36,783 nucleotides of DNA from Gammaproteobacteria bacterium (GTDB lineage: Bacteria; Pseudomonadota; Gammaproteobacteria; Pseudomonadales; DSM-25080): the NCBI GenBank assembly GCA_013372965.1, contig JABXIR010000078.1, positions 1-36,783 on the forward strand, given 5' to 3'. Under the pieces are notes generated by a model. It was not told the DNA's origin and did not search any database. It was given only the letters and a program-made list of their open reading frames with translations. Positions 14,918 to 23,188 of this stretch are shown piece by piece. How positions within the stretch are numbered: the stretch's first letter is position 1; the number at the start of each line of letters is the position of its first letter. A program made the position numbers and the translations under genes.

Positions 14918-17900
14918 TACGAGCAAACATTCGACGCGACGTTACTTTGATCGAGTGAGGCAAAAGCAACATTGATGGCGTTACAATCAACGTTAGGATA
15001 GTCGCAAACGCGAGACCCCAAACAATCGCCGATGCGAGAGGCACCCAATACGACGCCACCATTCCTCCGTGCTCGAGCGTGCGATTGACAACATCAATCG
15101 ACCAGTTGGTGGCAATCGGTAACAACCCTAGTATCGTCGTCGCCGTCGTCAAGAATACGGGACGTAAACGCTGAGCTCCTGTTCGCACAATACACTCTTG
15201 AATGGTAAGTTCGGGGTTGGTACGACGAAGCACATTAAAGGTATCAATCAACACGATGTTGTTGTTGACCACAATACCCGCAAGCGCGACTACCCCAACG
15301 CCCGTTAGAATGGTCGAGAACACTCCACCCGTGATCAGCAGACCAGCCAAGACCCCCGCGGTCGACATCACAACAGCCGTCATAATCAGTCCGGCTTGAT
15401 AGAAGCTATTGAACTGCGTGATGAGCAGAATAGCCATTAGAAACATCGCCAAGCCCATTGCGACCTGCAAAAATTCTTTTGCTTCGTTTTGTTCTTCGTT
15501 CGCACCACGGAAGGTGATGGTTAAATCGGACGGCCAGTCAGTTCGTTCAACCAATGCCATGATTTCCTGTGTTTTGTTATCTGCGACCGTGCCTGCTTGA
15601 ACATCGGCATTAACGAACATGACTTGACGGCCATTAAATCGTTCAATCGTACCCGTACCCGGGCGGGGTACGATAGTCGCAGCGCTCGACAGGGGTACAG
15701 TCCCGTTTGGTGTATAAATTCTAAGATGCTCAAGCTGATTTAACTGACGCTCAGCTTCTGTAAATCGGGCACGAATTTCAACCTCACGCTCTGCGTCCGA
15801 TGGGCGATACTCGCCAATTTCGACACCCGTGGTCAGCAATTGCACCACCGTTCCTACATCCGTGACGTTCGCTCCCAATTGAGCCGCGATCTGCCGATCC
15901 ACGTCGACCTGCCACTCAATGGTCGGTAGCGGACGAGAGTCGTCGATATCGCGCAAACCCTCAACATTCGTCTCAAGTAGCTCACGTAATCGTGCGGTTT
16001 GTTCAATCAGCAGCTCACGACTATCGGCGCTCAGTTCAATCTTGATCGGCTTTCCGACAGGAGGGCCCTGTTCAACAATGTCCGCCTCGATGAATACCCC
16101 AGGGATATTACGGGTATTGAATCGAATTTGTTCGAACGTATCAGCCGAATTGAGTTCGCGCTCATTATGGTCGGTCAGTTCAATAATTAATGTGGCGACT
16201 TTATCGGGCGACTCATTACGCCCCGCCCCTTTTCCGGGTTGGAAGGTCGATGTATAGACGATCGAAACGCCTTCCGTATTGAGAATCGCCGATTCCACTT
16301 CGGCTACAATATCTCTGACTTCGTAGGCGCTCAGATTGCCTCTCGCGCGCACCGAGGCCATCCCATAAACCGTTTCAGCATCGGTAAAAAATTCGACACC
16401 TTTGTTGTATTTCCCATAGGCCGCAAACACGGCAAAGATCACGACCACACTTAAGGTTGCCACCAATAACGGAACTTTTGTGACCCCGCGTAGAATCCGA
16501 GCATAAAACCCAGTAACGCCAGACAACTTCGTAGGATCGTCATTTTCTAGCTGATGGAAGTGCTTTACATCTTCGGGGGAGAACGACGAGCGCCCGAACT
16601 TCGCGCCAATGACCGGTGCAAACACCAACGCGTAAAGCAACGAGCTGGTGAGCACTGCAAACACCGTGGTTGGCAAGTACGCCATAAAATCGCCCACGGT
16701 GCCGGGCCACAACATCATCGGCAGAAACGCTGCGAGCGTGGTCGCTGTGGACGCCAAAACCGGCATAAACATGCGTTGAGCCGCATCGATATAAGCGGTC
16801 TTGCTACTCACACCTTCGGCCATACGGCGATCAGCGTATTCAGTAATAACGATCGATCCATCAATCAACATGCCGAGCGCAAGCAACATGCCGAACATCA
16901 CCATAAAGTTGAAGGAGTATCCCAATAGATAGATCCAAATCACCCCCATTAAGAGTGATACTGGGATGCCTGCACCAACCAGCAGCCCGGAACGAAACCC
17001 TAACGCAGCGACGACAATAATCATCACCAGCGCGATCGCGGTGACGATGTTTCCCTGTAGCTCGTTAACCATTTGTTCTGTACGGGGTGTTGCGTCAAGA
17101 ATTGGCAGCATGGTGAGTGACGCTGGATAGCGAGCTCGATAAGACTGTACAATCTCGTTCACCTCGGCAGCCACTTCGAGCTGGTTACTTCCACCACGTT
17201 TCTTTACTTCGATCGAAATAGCAGGTACGCCATTAATGCTCGAAAATCCGTCGCGATCTTTAAAACGGCGTGTAATCTCGGCGATATCAGAGAGTACAAC
17301 GACACCTTGAGGCGTCGACTTAATCGGCAAGTTAATCACATCTTGATAAGTTTCGATTAACCCAGGCACCTTCATGCCAAAGCGGCCATCGCCTCGATCG
17401 AGCTCACCTGCAGGAATCAATTGGTTGTTGATGTTAATGGCGTTGATTAGCTCTCGAGGCGTGATGTTGAAGTTCTCGAGCTTCTCGCGATCGATGGCCA
17501 CCTCAACCATTTCTTCACGCGCACCCACTAACCTCGCCGACAGTACATCCGAAATCATTTCGAGCTCTAAACGAAGATCTTGCGCTATGAGGAATAGTTC
17601 ACGTTCATCCAGCGCCTCGCTCGCCAATCCAATCACCACCGTAGGCATTCGATCCGCAGAGATTTCATTGATCACTGGCTCTTCAATTGTCCTCGGAAGT
17701 TTCTCTCGAGCACGATCGATAGCTGCACGAACATCTGACAACGCCTTATCGATATCTACGGTCGCATCAAACTTAACCATGAAGCTCGCGAGACTCTCTT
17801 TGGCGGCAGCATTAAGCTCATCTACACCCTCAATGGTCCTGAGTTCGAGCTCGATAGGTTTTACCAACAATCGCTCAGCATCATCGGGAGAGATACCGGG

Positions 17901-18056
17901 ATTGATAACCAGCACTTGCAGCATCGGCACTTGGATATCGGGACTTGCCTCAATGGCGATATCAGACCGCGTGTATAAGCCAGCGATTAACAACAACGCC
18001 ATGATTGAGAGAACCGTTCGCGAGCGCGCGAAACACAGGTTTAAAAATGCTCTCAC
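14889..18056 (-). CDS. RND-family efflux transporter permease
   Basis: A 1055-aa inner-membrane pump of the AcrB/HAE1 type, working with the adaptor encoded just upstream and presumably with a TolC-like channel encoded elsewhere. It shows TM1 followed by a periplasmic porter region (PDIQVPMLQVLVINPGISPDDAERLLVKP), TM2-6 (about 335-460), a second porter region, and TM7-12. In TM4 the usual Asp pair is reduced to one (LIDGSIV, D399 then Gly). In TM10 the expected Lys is Asn (GIVVNNNIVL, about 930-932). Start GTG 18056 is chosen because GGGGAGAG lies upstream, it follows the adaptor stop by 1 nt, and the protein begins VRAFLNLCFARSR; a more upstream ATG would overlap the adaptor by 50 nt. Substrate unknown. 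Confidence 0.9.
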   Translation of the reverse strand: MRAFLNLCFARSRTVLSIMALLLIAGLYTRSDIAIEASPDIQVPMLQVLVINPGISPDDAERLLVKPIELELRTIEGVDELNAAAKESLASFMVKFDATVDIDKALSDVRAAIDRAREKLPRTIEEPVINEISADRMPTVVIGLASEALDERELFLIAQDLRLELEMISDVLSARLVGAREEMVEVAIDREKLENFNITPRELINAININNQLIPAGELDRGDGRFGMKVPGLIETYQDVINLPIKSTPQGVVVLSDIAEITRRFKDRDGFSSINGVPAISIEVKKRGGSNQLEVAAEVNEIVQSYRARYPASLTMLPILDATPRTEQMVNELQGNIVTAIALVMIIVVAALGFRSGLLVGAGIPVSLLMGVIWIYLLGYSFNFMVMFGMLLALGMLIDGSIVITEYADRRMAEGVSSKTAYIDAAQRMFMPVLASTATTLAAFLPMMLWPGTVGDFMAYLPTTVFAVLTSSLLYALVFAPVIGAKFGRSSFSPEDVKHFHQLENDDPTKLSGVTGFYARILRGVTKVPLLVATLSVVVIFAVFAAYGKYNKGVEFFTDAETVYGMASVRARGNLSAYEVRDIVAEVESAILNTEGVSIVYTSTFQPGKGAGRNESPDKVATLIIELTDHNERELNSADTFEQIRFNTRNIPGVFIEADIVEQGPPVGKPIKIELSADSRELLIEQTARLRELLETNVEGLRDIDDSRPLPTIEWQVDVDRQIAAQLGANVTDVGTVVQLLTTGVEIGEYRPSDAEREVEIRARFTEAERQLNQLEHLRIYTPNGTVPLSSAATIVPRPGTGTIERFNGRQVMFVNADVQAGTVADNKTQEIMALVERTDWPSDLTITFRGANEEQNEAKEFLQVAMGLAMFLMAILLITQFNSFYQAGLIMTAVVMSTAGVLAGLLITGGVFSTILTGVGVVALAGIVVNNNIVLIDTFNVLRRTNPELTIQECIVRTGAQRLRPVFLTTATTILGLLPIATNWSIDVVNRTLEHGGMVASYWVPLASAIVWGLAFATILTLIVTPSMLLLPHSIKVTSRRMFARIKSLRAGES

Positions 18057-18057
18057 C

Positions 18058-19113
18058 TTAATTGCTCTCCCCGATCCGATAATCGACCACATCACCCTCG
18101 GCAACAAACTCAGAGCCCGTAGTAATGAGACGTACTCGATCCGGAAGACCGGTCACCCAAAGTCCTTCTCGCGTTTCGTCGATAAGATCGACGAAGTAGT
18201 AAACCACTTCGCTTTGGTCATTGATGGCTTTCACACGAAGCTGCCCATTTGCATCGAGACTAATAATCGACGCGGGAATTCGATGAGCTAACAGTTCGTT
18301 TAAGGGAATAGTAAGTGCCGCAGTTAGACCGGCTCGGACAGACGTCGTTTGCTCATTCTGGATGATCGCCTCGACCTGATAGTTGCGGGTCACTTGATCC
18401 GCTTGATGAGCGACGAATCTTAATTGTGCCGTTTGGGCCTCTAGGCCCTCCACTAACACCCGCCCTTGATCCCCGGGTGCCAAGAAACGGACGACGTCTT
18501 CGGAAACTAGCCCAGAAAATATGAAGGGGGTGACATCTAATATTTGAGCGCACACGTCCGCGGGTCTCAAATAAGCCCCCTTCTCGGCATGCAGTGATTC
18601 AACGATGCCATCAAAAGGTGCGCGAATTTTCGTATACTCCAAGGCGAGGTCTGCCTGCTGTTTGGCCAGTCGAGCCGCCGCGAGTCGATCTTCAGCGTTC
18701 GCCATTGCCAACTCACTTTGCAACCCACCACTGCGAAGTTGCAGCGAACCTCGATACTCAATTTCTGCTAGTCGCACCGCGCTCGCTGCTCTTTCTGCGG
18801 CGATCTCTCGGTCACCTAATTCGAGTTCACAGATGACATCGCCCTCAGCGACTGATTCACCTTCTCGAAAATACGTTGCTACCACCTGACCGGCGATTTT
18901 ACTTCTGAGCACCACCGACTTATCGGCATCAATACGTCCTCGTATCGTGACCGATCTCTGGTGAAGTTGCGCCTCAGAGGCGAAACTATCCACTTGAAAA
19001 ACCGTGCTCGGAGCGACCAACTGAGTACCAATCTGACGTTCGACATCCGCGCCCGATGCTAACCAAATAACTAATAGCACACTAAAAATGATCGATAGAA
19101 CCAATTTATTCAT
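18058..19113 (-). CDS. RND periplasmic adaptor (membrane fusion protein)
   Basis: A 351-aa adaptor linking the RND pump to an outer-membrane channel. It has an N-terminal hydrophobic anchor or signal (3-20), no lipobox, a split lipoyl/barrel-sandwich domain (TIRGRIDADKSVVLRSKIAGQV, about 54-98, rejoining at YTKIRAPFDGIVESLHAEKGAYL, about 155-180), an Ala-rich helical hairpin between them (about 100-150), and a beta-barrel and membrane-proximal region to the end. The hairpin is short, as in many RND adaptors. The stop codon is 1 nt from the pump start, so the pair is an operon with the adaptor first. A promoter candidate lies 49-76 bp upstream. Confidence 0.88.
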   Translation of the reverse strand: MNKLVLSIIFSVLLVIWLASGADVERQIGTQLVAPSTVFQVDSFASEAQLHQRSVTIRGRIDADKSVVLRSKIAGQVVATYFREGESVAEGDVICELELGDREIAAERAASAVRLAEIEYRGSLQLRSGGLQSELAMANAEDRLAAARLAKQQADLALEYTKIRAPFDGIVESLHAEKGAYLRPADVCAQILDVTPFIFSGLVSEDVVRFLAPGDQGRVLVEGLEAQTAQLRFVAHQADQVTRNYQVEAIIQNEQTTSVRAGLTAALTIPLNELLAHRIPASIISLDANGQLRVKAINDQSEVVYYFVDLIDETREGLWVTGLPDRVRLITTGSEFVAEGDVVDYRIGESN

Positions 19114-19161
19114 TATGTATTTCTCGTTGATAAGCGGTTGTGGCGACAGCTCGCGCGTCAG

Positions 19162-19189
19162 GTTATAGTTGTAGTTGATCTAACCACAA
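19162..19189 (-). promoter_or_regulatory. Candidate promoter for the adaptor-pump operon
   Basis: On the minus strand TTGTGG (19184-19189) and TATAAC (19162-19167) are 16 bp apart in the gap shared with the histidine kinase gene. Transcription would start near 19155, about 40 nt before the adaptor ATG. A separate inverted repeat, GGTGTC/GACACC at 19218-19233, lies nearer the kinase gene. Confidence 0.38.
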
Positions 19190-19258
19190 GTTTCCGAACT
19201 TACTGAGTCAATCTTTAGGTGTCACAAGACACCAGCGACGGACACACATAAATAGCCA

Positions 19259-21163
19259 ATGAAATTTTCCCTTGCGAGACAAATTAGTATCGCCGTTGTT
19301 TTGGTGCTACTTACGCCATTATCCGTGCTTTTGGTTCTGCAGCGAGTTGCGAACGAGGCTTCTAGCGGACAAATCCGAGGGCTAGAAGCGCAACTTCAGT
19401 TGGTCAGTGAGCAAGTCGCCCTCAGGCGAGATGATGCTTTAATTCTTCCAGATATTGCCGAAAGCGAGCCTACTTGGGCGAGATCCATTGCGCCAAGATT
19501 TAGCTTTGATATCGAGGAACAGCTCGGCTTGGTTAACATATTTCGCGAACGAGGCTCTGCACTATTAGAGATTGAGCTTCCCACTACATTCGACCTTAAC
19601 AGTAGTCCTCCATCTCAAGCACTTTACCATGACCACATAAAAATTTTAGGGGATAGTCAAACGATCCTCATTTACCGCTCCAGTGACATTGCACTTCAAG
19701 CGGTAAGACTGAACGGCAGTGCCCTTACGTTCGTATCAGGGTCGGTTCGAGATACCTCCGATGGCGCACTTATCAATATTCGATTACCGATATCACTCCT
19801 CAATGAGTCGACACGTATCGACTTCATCAATGTCGGCACGATACGTCCCTCCGCGACCGTCGTTCTGCCGAGCGGGAATTCATTTCGATCATCAGAGTCT
19901 CACCCCCCCATTCTGCAGACCGCATTTAAGAACGAAATTGACCAAGACGTCGGTTTTTTTTTAGTCGACCAGCATGGCAATGTGATGGCAACGAACTGGC
20001 TTCGAGCGCCGATAGCGGAATCTGTTCCCGAAGCTAAATCGGCACTCAGTCGACTGATCGAGGCATTGGTATTGCCTCGTTCACGGCTCACTCACGAGCG
20101 CCTATCCGATTTGATTTCGAGCACTCGCGCTACGACAGAATCTGATCCATCTTGGCAAATGATCGGCCTCAATCGGGCCCTCGTCATTTCGAAGCCCGTC
20201 ATAACAGAGCATGGCCTCATGACGCTAACCGCCATTGATTTGCGGGATCGTCCTAGTTTATTGGTGTCGACCAGCTTTAGCAGCTACTTTGGCACCACGG
20301 CACCGATTGCAATTCTCATGGCGATGGGGTTACTTTTTTGGGCGGTCACGATCAGTATCCGAATTCGTAAACTCGCGCGAGAGACAGCGTCACAAGCTAA
20401 AAAATACGGAATTTCTTTAACGCCAAGCACCTCTGGCGATGAAATCACGACGCTGAAGACCCAATTCGAGCAACTGAACTCGATGGTTGCCGCACAGCAC
20501 GATTATTTAGAGCAACTCGCGGTTCGACTCACCCACGAACTAAAAACTCCGATATCGGTTGTATCGAGCAGCATCGATCTGATGGAGTTATCTGCATCGG
20601 AGGAAGCGAGTGAGCGACACATCGAACGCGCTCGATCCGGCATACACCAACTTAGGGCAATCTTTACCGCTATGACCGAAGCCCGCTCGCTAGAGCAAAG
20701 TATTGCGGTGAATGAAAACGATCACTTCGAGCTAACCAGTACGACACAATCAATTATCGAAGGCTGGCAGTTAGCTCGACCACAACCTGAGATCACGTTC
20801 GAGTCATATTGCAGCGAAGCCGCCTGCGGAAATGCAGATCTGTACGCTCAAGCAATGATCAAAATTCTCGATAATGCCGGTGATTTCTGTGAGAAAAACA
20901 CACCCGTGATCGTAAAAATTGAATCGAGGAAGGGGCGCTTGCGAGTCATCATAGAAAATCGTGGGCCTGCACTCCCTGAACCACCGCAGCAGATTTTTGA
21001 GAGCCTTGTATCCTATCGAAGCGCGAACTTACTGGGAGCTCCGCACCTCGGATTTGGTCTTTACATCGCGAGAATGATCATTAAAAGCTTCGGAGGTGAC
21101 ATCGAAGCTTCGTCACAATCAGGTACGACACGCTTTATATTAAGTTTGCGCCCGTTTGCATAG
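19259..21163 (+). CDS. Membrane sensor histidine kinase with no adjacent response regulator
   Basis: A 634-aa inner-membrane kinase: TM1 at about 9-28, a large periplasmic sensor (about 30-343), TM2 at about 346-366, a HAMP-like linker, then HisKA with phospho-acceptor H426 in RLTHELKTP and a HATPase domain. The N-box is ILDNAGDF (N539) and the G2-box HLGFGLYIA (596-604). In the D/G1 box the usual DxGxG is NRGPA (from N567), so the Asp is replaced; the PHLGxGLYI and NxGP pattern recalls the PdsS kinases of proteobacterial dedicated-sortase systems, but no sortase genes are here. The start has no clear Shine-Dalgarno. It diverges from the RND operon, so pump control is one possible role. The last 29 nt overlap the opposite gene. 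Confidence 0.88.
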   Translation: MKFSLARQISIAVVLVLLTPLSVLLVLQRVANEASSGQIRGLEAQLQLVSEQVALRRDDALILPDIAESEPTWARSIAPRFSFDIEEQLGLVNIFRERGSALLEIELPTTFDLNSSPPSQALYHDHIKILGDSQTILIYRSSDIALQAVRLNGSALTFVSGSVRDTSDGALINIRLPISLLNESTRIDFINVGTIRPSATVVLPSGNSFRSSESHPPILQTAFKNEIDQDVGFFLVDQHGNVMATNWLRAPIAESVPEAKSALSRLIEALVLPRSRLTHERLSDLISSTRATTESDPSWQMIGLNRALVISKPVITEHGLMTLTAIDLRDRPSLLVSTSFSSYFGTTAPIAILMAMGLLFWAVTISIRIRKLARETASQAKKYGISLTPSTSGDEITTLKTQFEQLNSMVAAQHDYLEQLAVRLTHELKTPISVVSSSIDLMELSASEEASERHIERARSGIHQLRAIFTAMTEARSLEQSIAVNENDHFELTSTTQSIIEGWQLARPQPEITFESYCSEAACGNADLYAQAMIKILDNAGDFCEKNTPVIVKIESRKGRLRVIIENRGPALPEPPQQIFESLVSYRSANLLGAPHLGFGLYIARMIIKSFGGDIEASSQSGTTRFILSLRPFA

Positions 21164-21785
21164 AATTAGCCGCACCGTGTATTGAAGCCACGTAACTATT
21201 CCATTGAGTCAGAGGTGCGCTCAACGCGTTAATGTGTTGTTTCCATTCTTGAGTATCGTTTGTTGTCACAATCGTCTTCGATAGCGCGGTGATCGAACTC
21301 TTTAGGCCGTCTTCAGGTAAACGCATCACCGCTTGTTCAAGCTTCCATCGTATCCCCTGAGAAATATGGCGATAAAAGTGGATTTTGCACCGATCAGTCA
21401 GACTACAATCGTCAGGCGACAAGATATTCTTTGGAAACATCAAAAGCGAAGCGCCTGTTTCTTGAGCTGTGACGTCAGCGGTTCGGCTATTTAAATTAAA
21501 GAGTGAGAGATCACCTAGCCACTCTCCGGGGCCCAATTGACCAAGTAACTCTCCGTGGGCACCAAAAATCTGCATCCTTCCGCTGATCACCAAAAACACA
21601 GAACCCGACGAATCACCGACTTTCATCACTTGTTCCTTTGGCTCATATCGCCAGAGATGACAGAAATTGAAAACAGTTTTTACTTCATCTTCGAAGAGAT
21701 CGCCAAGCGTCCGCAGAAAAGAAATCGCCTCGAGCCTACGTCGATACTCATCCGTATGTAAATCGCGCCCTGATATTACTCGCAT
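21135..21785 (-). CDS. Cyclic-nucleotide-binding-domain protein without a recognisable HTH
   Basis: A 216-aa cytosolic protein with one cNMP-binding (CRP-type) beta-roll at about 25-130. The segment GEWLGDLSLFNLNSRTADVTA matches the phosphate-binding cassette, with the Arg that contacts the cyclic phosphate in CRP. The remaining C-terminal part (about 131-216) is helical and does not look like the CRP/FNR winged helix, so it probably acts through partner proteins rather than as a transcription factor. AGGTG precedes the ATG. Its 3' end overlaps the kinase gene by 29 nt. Whether it still binds cAMP or another nucleotide cannot be told from sequence alone. Confidence 0.78.
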   Translation of the reverse strand: MRVISGRDLHTDEYRRRLEAISFLRTLGDLFEDEVKTVFNFCHLWRYEPKEQVMKVGDSSGSVFLVISGRMQIFGAHGELLGQLGPGEWLGDLSLFNLNSRTADVTAQETGASLLMFPKNILSPDDCSLTDRCKIHFYRHISQGIRWKLEQAVMRLPEDGLKSSITALSKTIVTTNDTQEWKQHINALSAPLTQWNSYVASIHGAANSMQTGANLI

Positions 21786-21965
21786 TTTATGAACACCTAA
21801 AAAATCATCCGATCAGGATTATAGCGGGCTCTGAAACTTATCGTGCGCGCGCCTAATTAATTCGTGCATAAGCGCACATAATTTGGACGAAATTTGCGAG
21901 GTAGATCCACTTAAACGAGGTATGTACTAAAAGTAATCAGCAAGGTATGATTAAAAAAATCACTT

Positions 21966-21990
21966 AAAACAACTAAAACAACTAAAACAA
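21966..21990 (+). repeat. Short 9-bp tandem repeat upstream of the TonB-domain lipoprotein gene
   Basis: AAAACAACT occurs twice in tandem (21966-21974, 21975-21983), followed by a partial AAAACAA. It ends 25 bp before the start codon, in the leader of the downstream gene. AGGTATG also occurs twice in this 230-bp gap (21918-21924 and 21943-21949). Copy number could vary by slippage. Confidence 0.6.
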
Positions 21991-22015
21991 AACGCTTGTA
22001 AAGAGAGAGCTCACT

Positions 22016-23128
22016 ATGTTGAAGTACTTAAGAGCCCTAGCGATTGCGTCAGGGATGTTAACGGCGTGTGTCTCTGCGGATTTCGTAGAGGAAAACAACC
22101 TCGTTCTTAATGGTATTGCTACCCATCAAGAACTTCGTCGCCCCGTATTTATTGCTAAGCTTAATACCAGTCACCCCGTCTCAACACCAAGTTCGGTGAT
22201 GGGATTAGAAACCCCCGCTCAAATGGAGCTTGTGCTACTCAAGAGAAGTTGGTCGGGCCGTCAATTCCGTCAGTATTGGCTATCCGGCATCGCAATCAAC
22301 GCGGGCATGAGCAACATGAATAGCCATCAAGACGCACTACTTGAGCTTGCTACGGTGTTAAAAAGCCGGATGCGCGAGAACGATCGCTTTACCATCGACT
22401 ACTTGCCCAATGAATACACACGCGTCAGTTTAAACGGCGTCGAACTACAAACGTTCGATGCAGACCTCTGGCCGTTACTCATCTCCAACTGGGTCGGTCC
22501 GCGCGTAGACCAAGACTTTCGTGAAGCGATTCTCACCCTACCGAGTAATGCCTCAGATCTCATTGCTCAGTCGTCTCTTGAGCCGACTGCAGATCGTATC
22601 GCTGACATCGAAAGCTGGTTAGTTGCGGCTGAAGCGGTCGCTGAGGAAGTCGCAGAGCCTGTTGCTGAAGTCGTTGTCGCTGCAACACCTGTGGTACAAA
22701 CGCCACCGCCCGTCGAAACGAGACGTCAACCAGAGCCTGAGCCCGAGCCCGAGCCGGCGCTAGCAAGTCTCAACTTCGACGAAGAAGAGGAAGAGGACGA
22801 AAGTGCTGAAGTCGCAGCGATTGAAGCTCAAAAAGAATTCTTACGCGCGATCTACTCGAGTCAAATGCTCCAATGGACGAACCGAAGCGTTCGCTATCCA
22901 TCTCGCGCAGAGCGCCGCGGTGATCAGGGACGAGTTGTTCTGGAAGTCGAAGTAGACCGTGCAGGCAACGTCCTCTCAGCGGAAGTCATTGACTCATCTG
23001 GCCATTCATCGCTTGATCGAGAGGCGGTTAGAGCTGCTGAACGGGCGTCACCTTACCCACGAGTCCCAGATGACTTAGAGGGTGCGACCTTTAGAACTCA
23101 AGTTCCGATTACCTTCCAACTACGTTAA
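22016..23128 (+). CDS. Lipoprotein with chalcone-isomerase-like and TonB C-terminal domains
   Basis: A 370-aa fusion. Residues 1-18 form a lipoprotein signal ending in lipobox LTAC (C18). Residues about 30-175 look like the bacterial chalcone-isomerase-like domain: MELVLLKRSWSGRQFRQYWL, then DRFTIDYLPNEYTRVSLNGV, then WPLLISNWVGPRVDQDFREAIL. A low-complexity linker follows (about 205-270; TPPPVETR, EPEPEPEPEP, then an acidic run). Residues 273-370 are a TonB C-terminal domain (VRYPSRAERRGDQGRVVLEVEVD; the final strand is FRTQVPITFQL). Unlike classical TonB there is no N-terminal transmembrane anchor and no exbBD nearby. The two-domain join is what I find unusual; the role could be envelope adaptor work with a receptor, but no function is known to me. 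GAGAGAG precedes the ATG. Confidence 0.8.
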   Translation: MLKYLRALAIASGMLTACVSADFVEENNLVLNGIATHQELRRPVFIAKLNTSHPVSTPSSVMGLETPAQMELVLLKRSWSGRQFRQYWLSGIAINAGMSNMNSHQDALLELATVLKSRMRENDRFTIDYLPNEYTRVSLNGVELQTFDADLWPLLISNWVGPRVDQDFREAILTLPSNASDLIAQSSLEPTADRIADIESWLVAAEAVAEEVAEPVAEVVVAATPVVQTPPPVETRRQPEPEPEPEPALASLNFDEEEEEDESAEVAAIEAQKEFLRAIYSSQMLQWTNRSVRYPSRAERRGDQGRVVLEVEVDRAGNVLSAEVIDSSGHSSLDREAVRAAERASPYPRVPDDLEGATFRTQVPITFQLR

Positions 23129-23136
23129 TTTCTCTA

Positions 23137-23168
23137 TAGGGTTACATCGTTTAAACGATGTAACCCTA
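23137..23168. repeat. Perfect 32-bp palindrome between the TonB-domain gene and luxR
   Basis: Arms TAGGGTTACATCGTTT (23137-23152) and AAACGATGTAACCCTA (23153-23168) are exact reverse complements with no spacer. It starts 9 bp after the upstream stop and ends 20 bp before the luxR ATG. No T-tract follows in either direction. It may be an mRNA-stabilising hairpin, a Rho-related end, or an operator for a dimeric regulator. Confidence 0.8.
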
Positions 23169-23188
23169 CTCTCGAAAGGAGCCAACTG

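Noticed and set aside
18057..18107. Upstream ATG giving the RND pump 17 extra residues
   Set aside because: It would lie within the adaptor gene and add residues before the conserved N-terminus. GTG at 18056 has a good ribosome-binding site and follows the adaptor stop directly.
17374..18291. A 305-codon plus-strand open frame opposite the RND pump and adaptor
   Set aside because: Ser/Arg-rich translation typical of an antisense shadow. The minus-strand genes have clear family motifs throughout.
19259..21163. Naming the kinase PdsS, part of a dedicated sortase system
   Set aside because: Only the ATP-domain pattern is reminiscent. No sortase, sortase target or PdsR gene occurs in the window.
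22016..23128. Calling the gene tonB
   Set aside because: There is no N-terminal transmembrane anchor, no exbB or exbD nearby, and a large extra domain is present.
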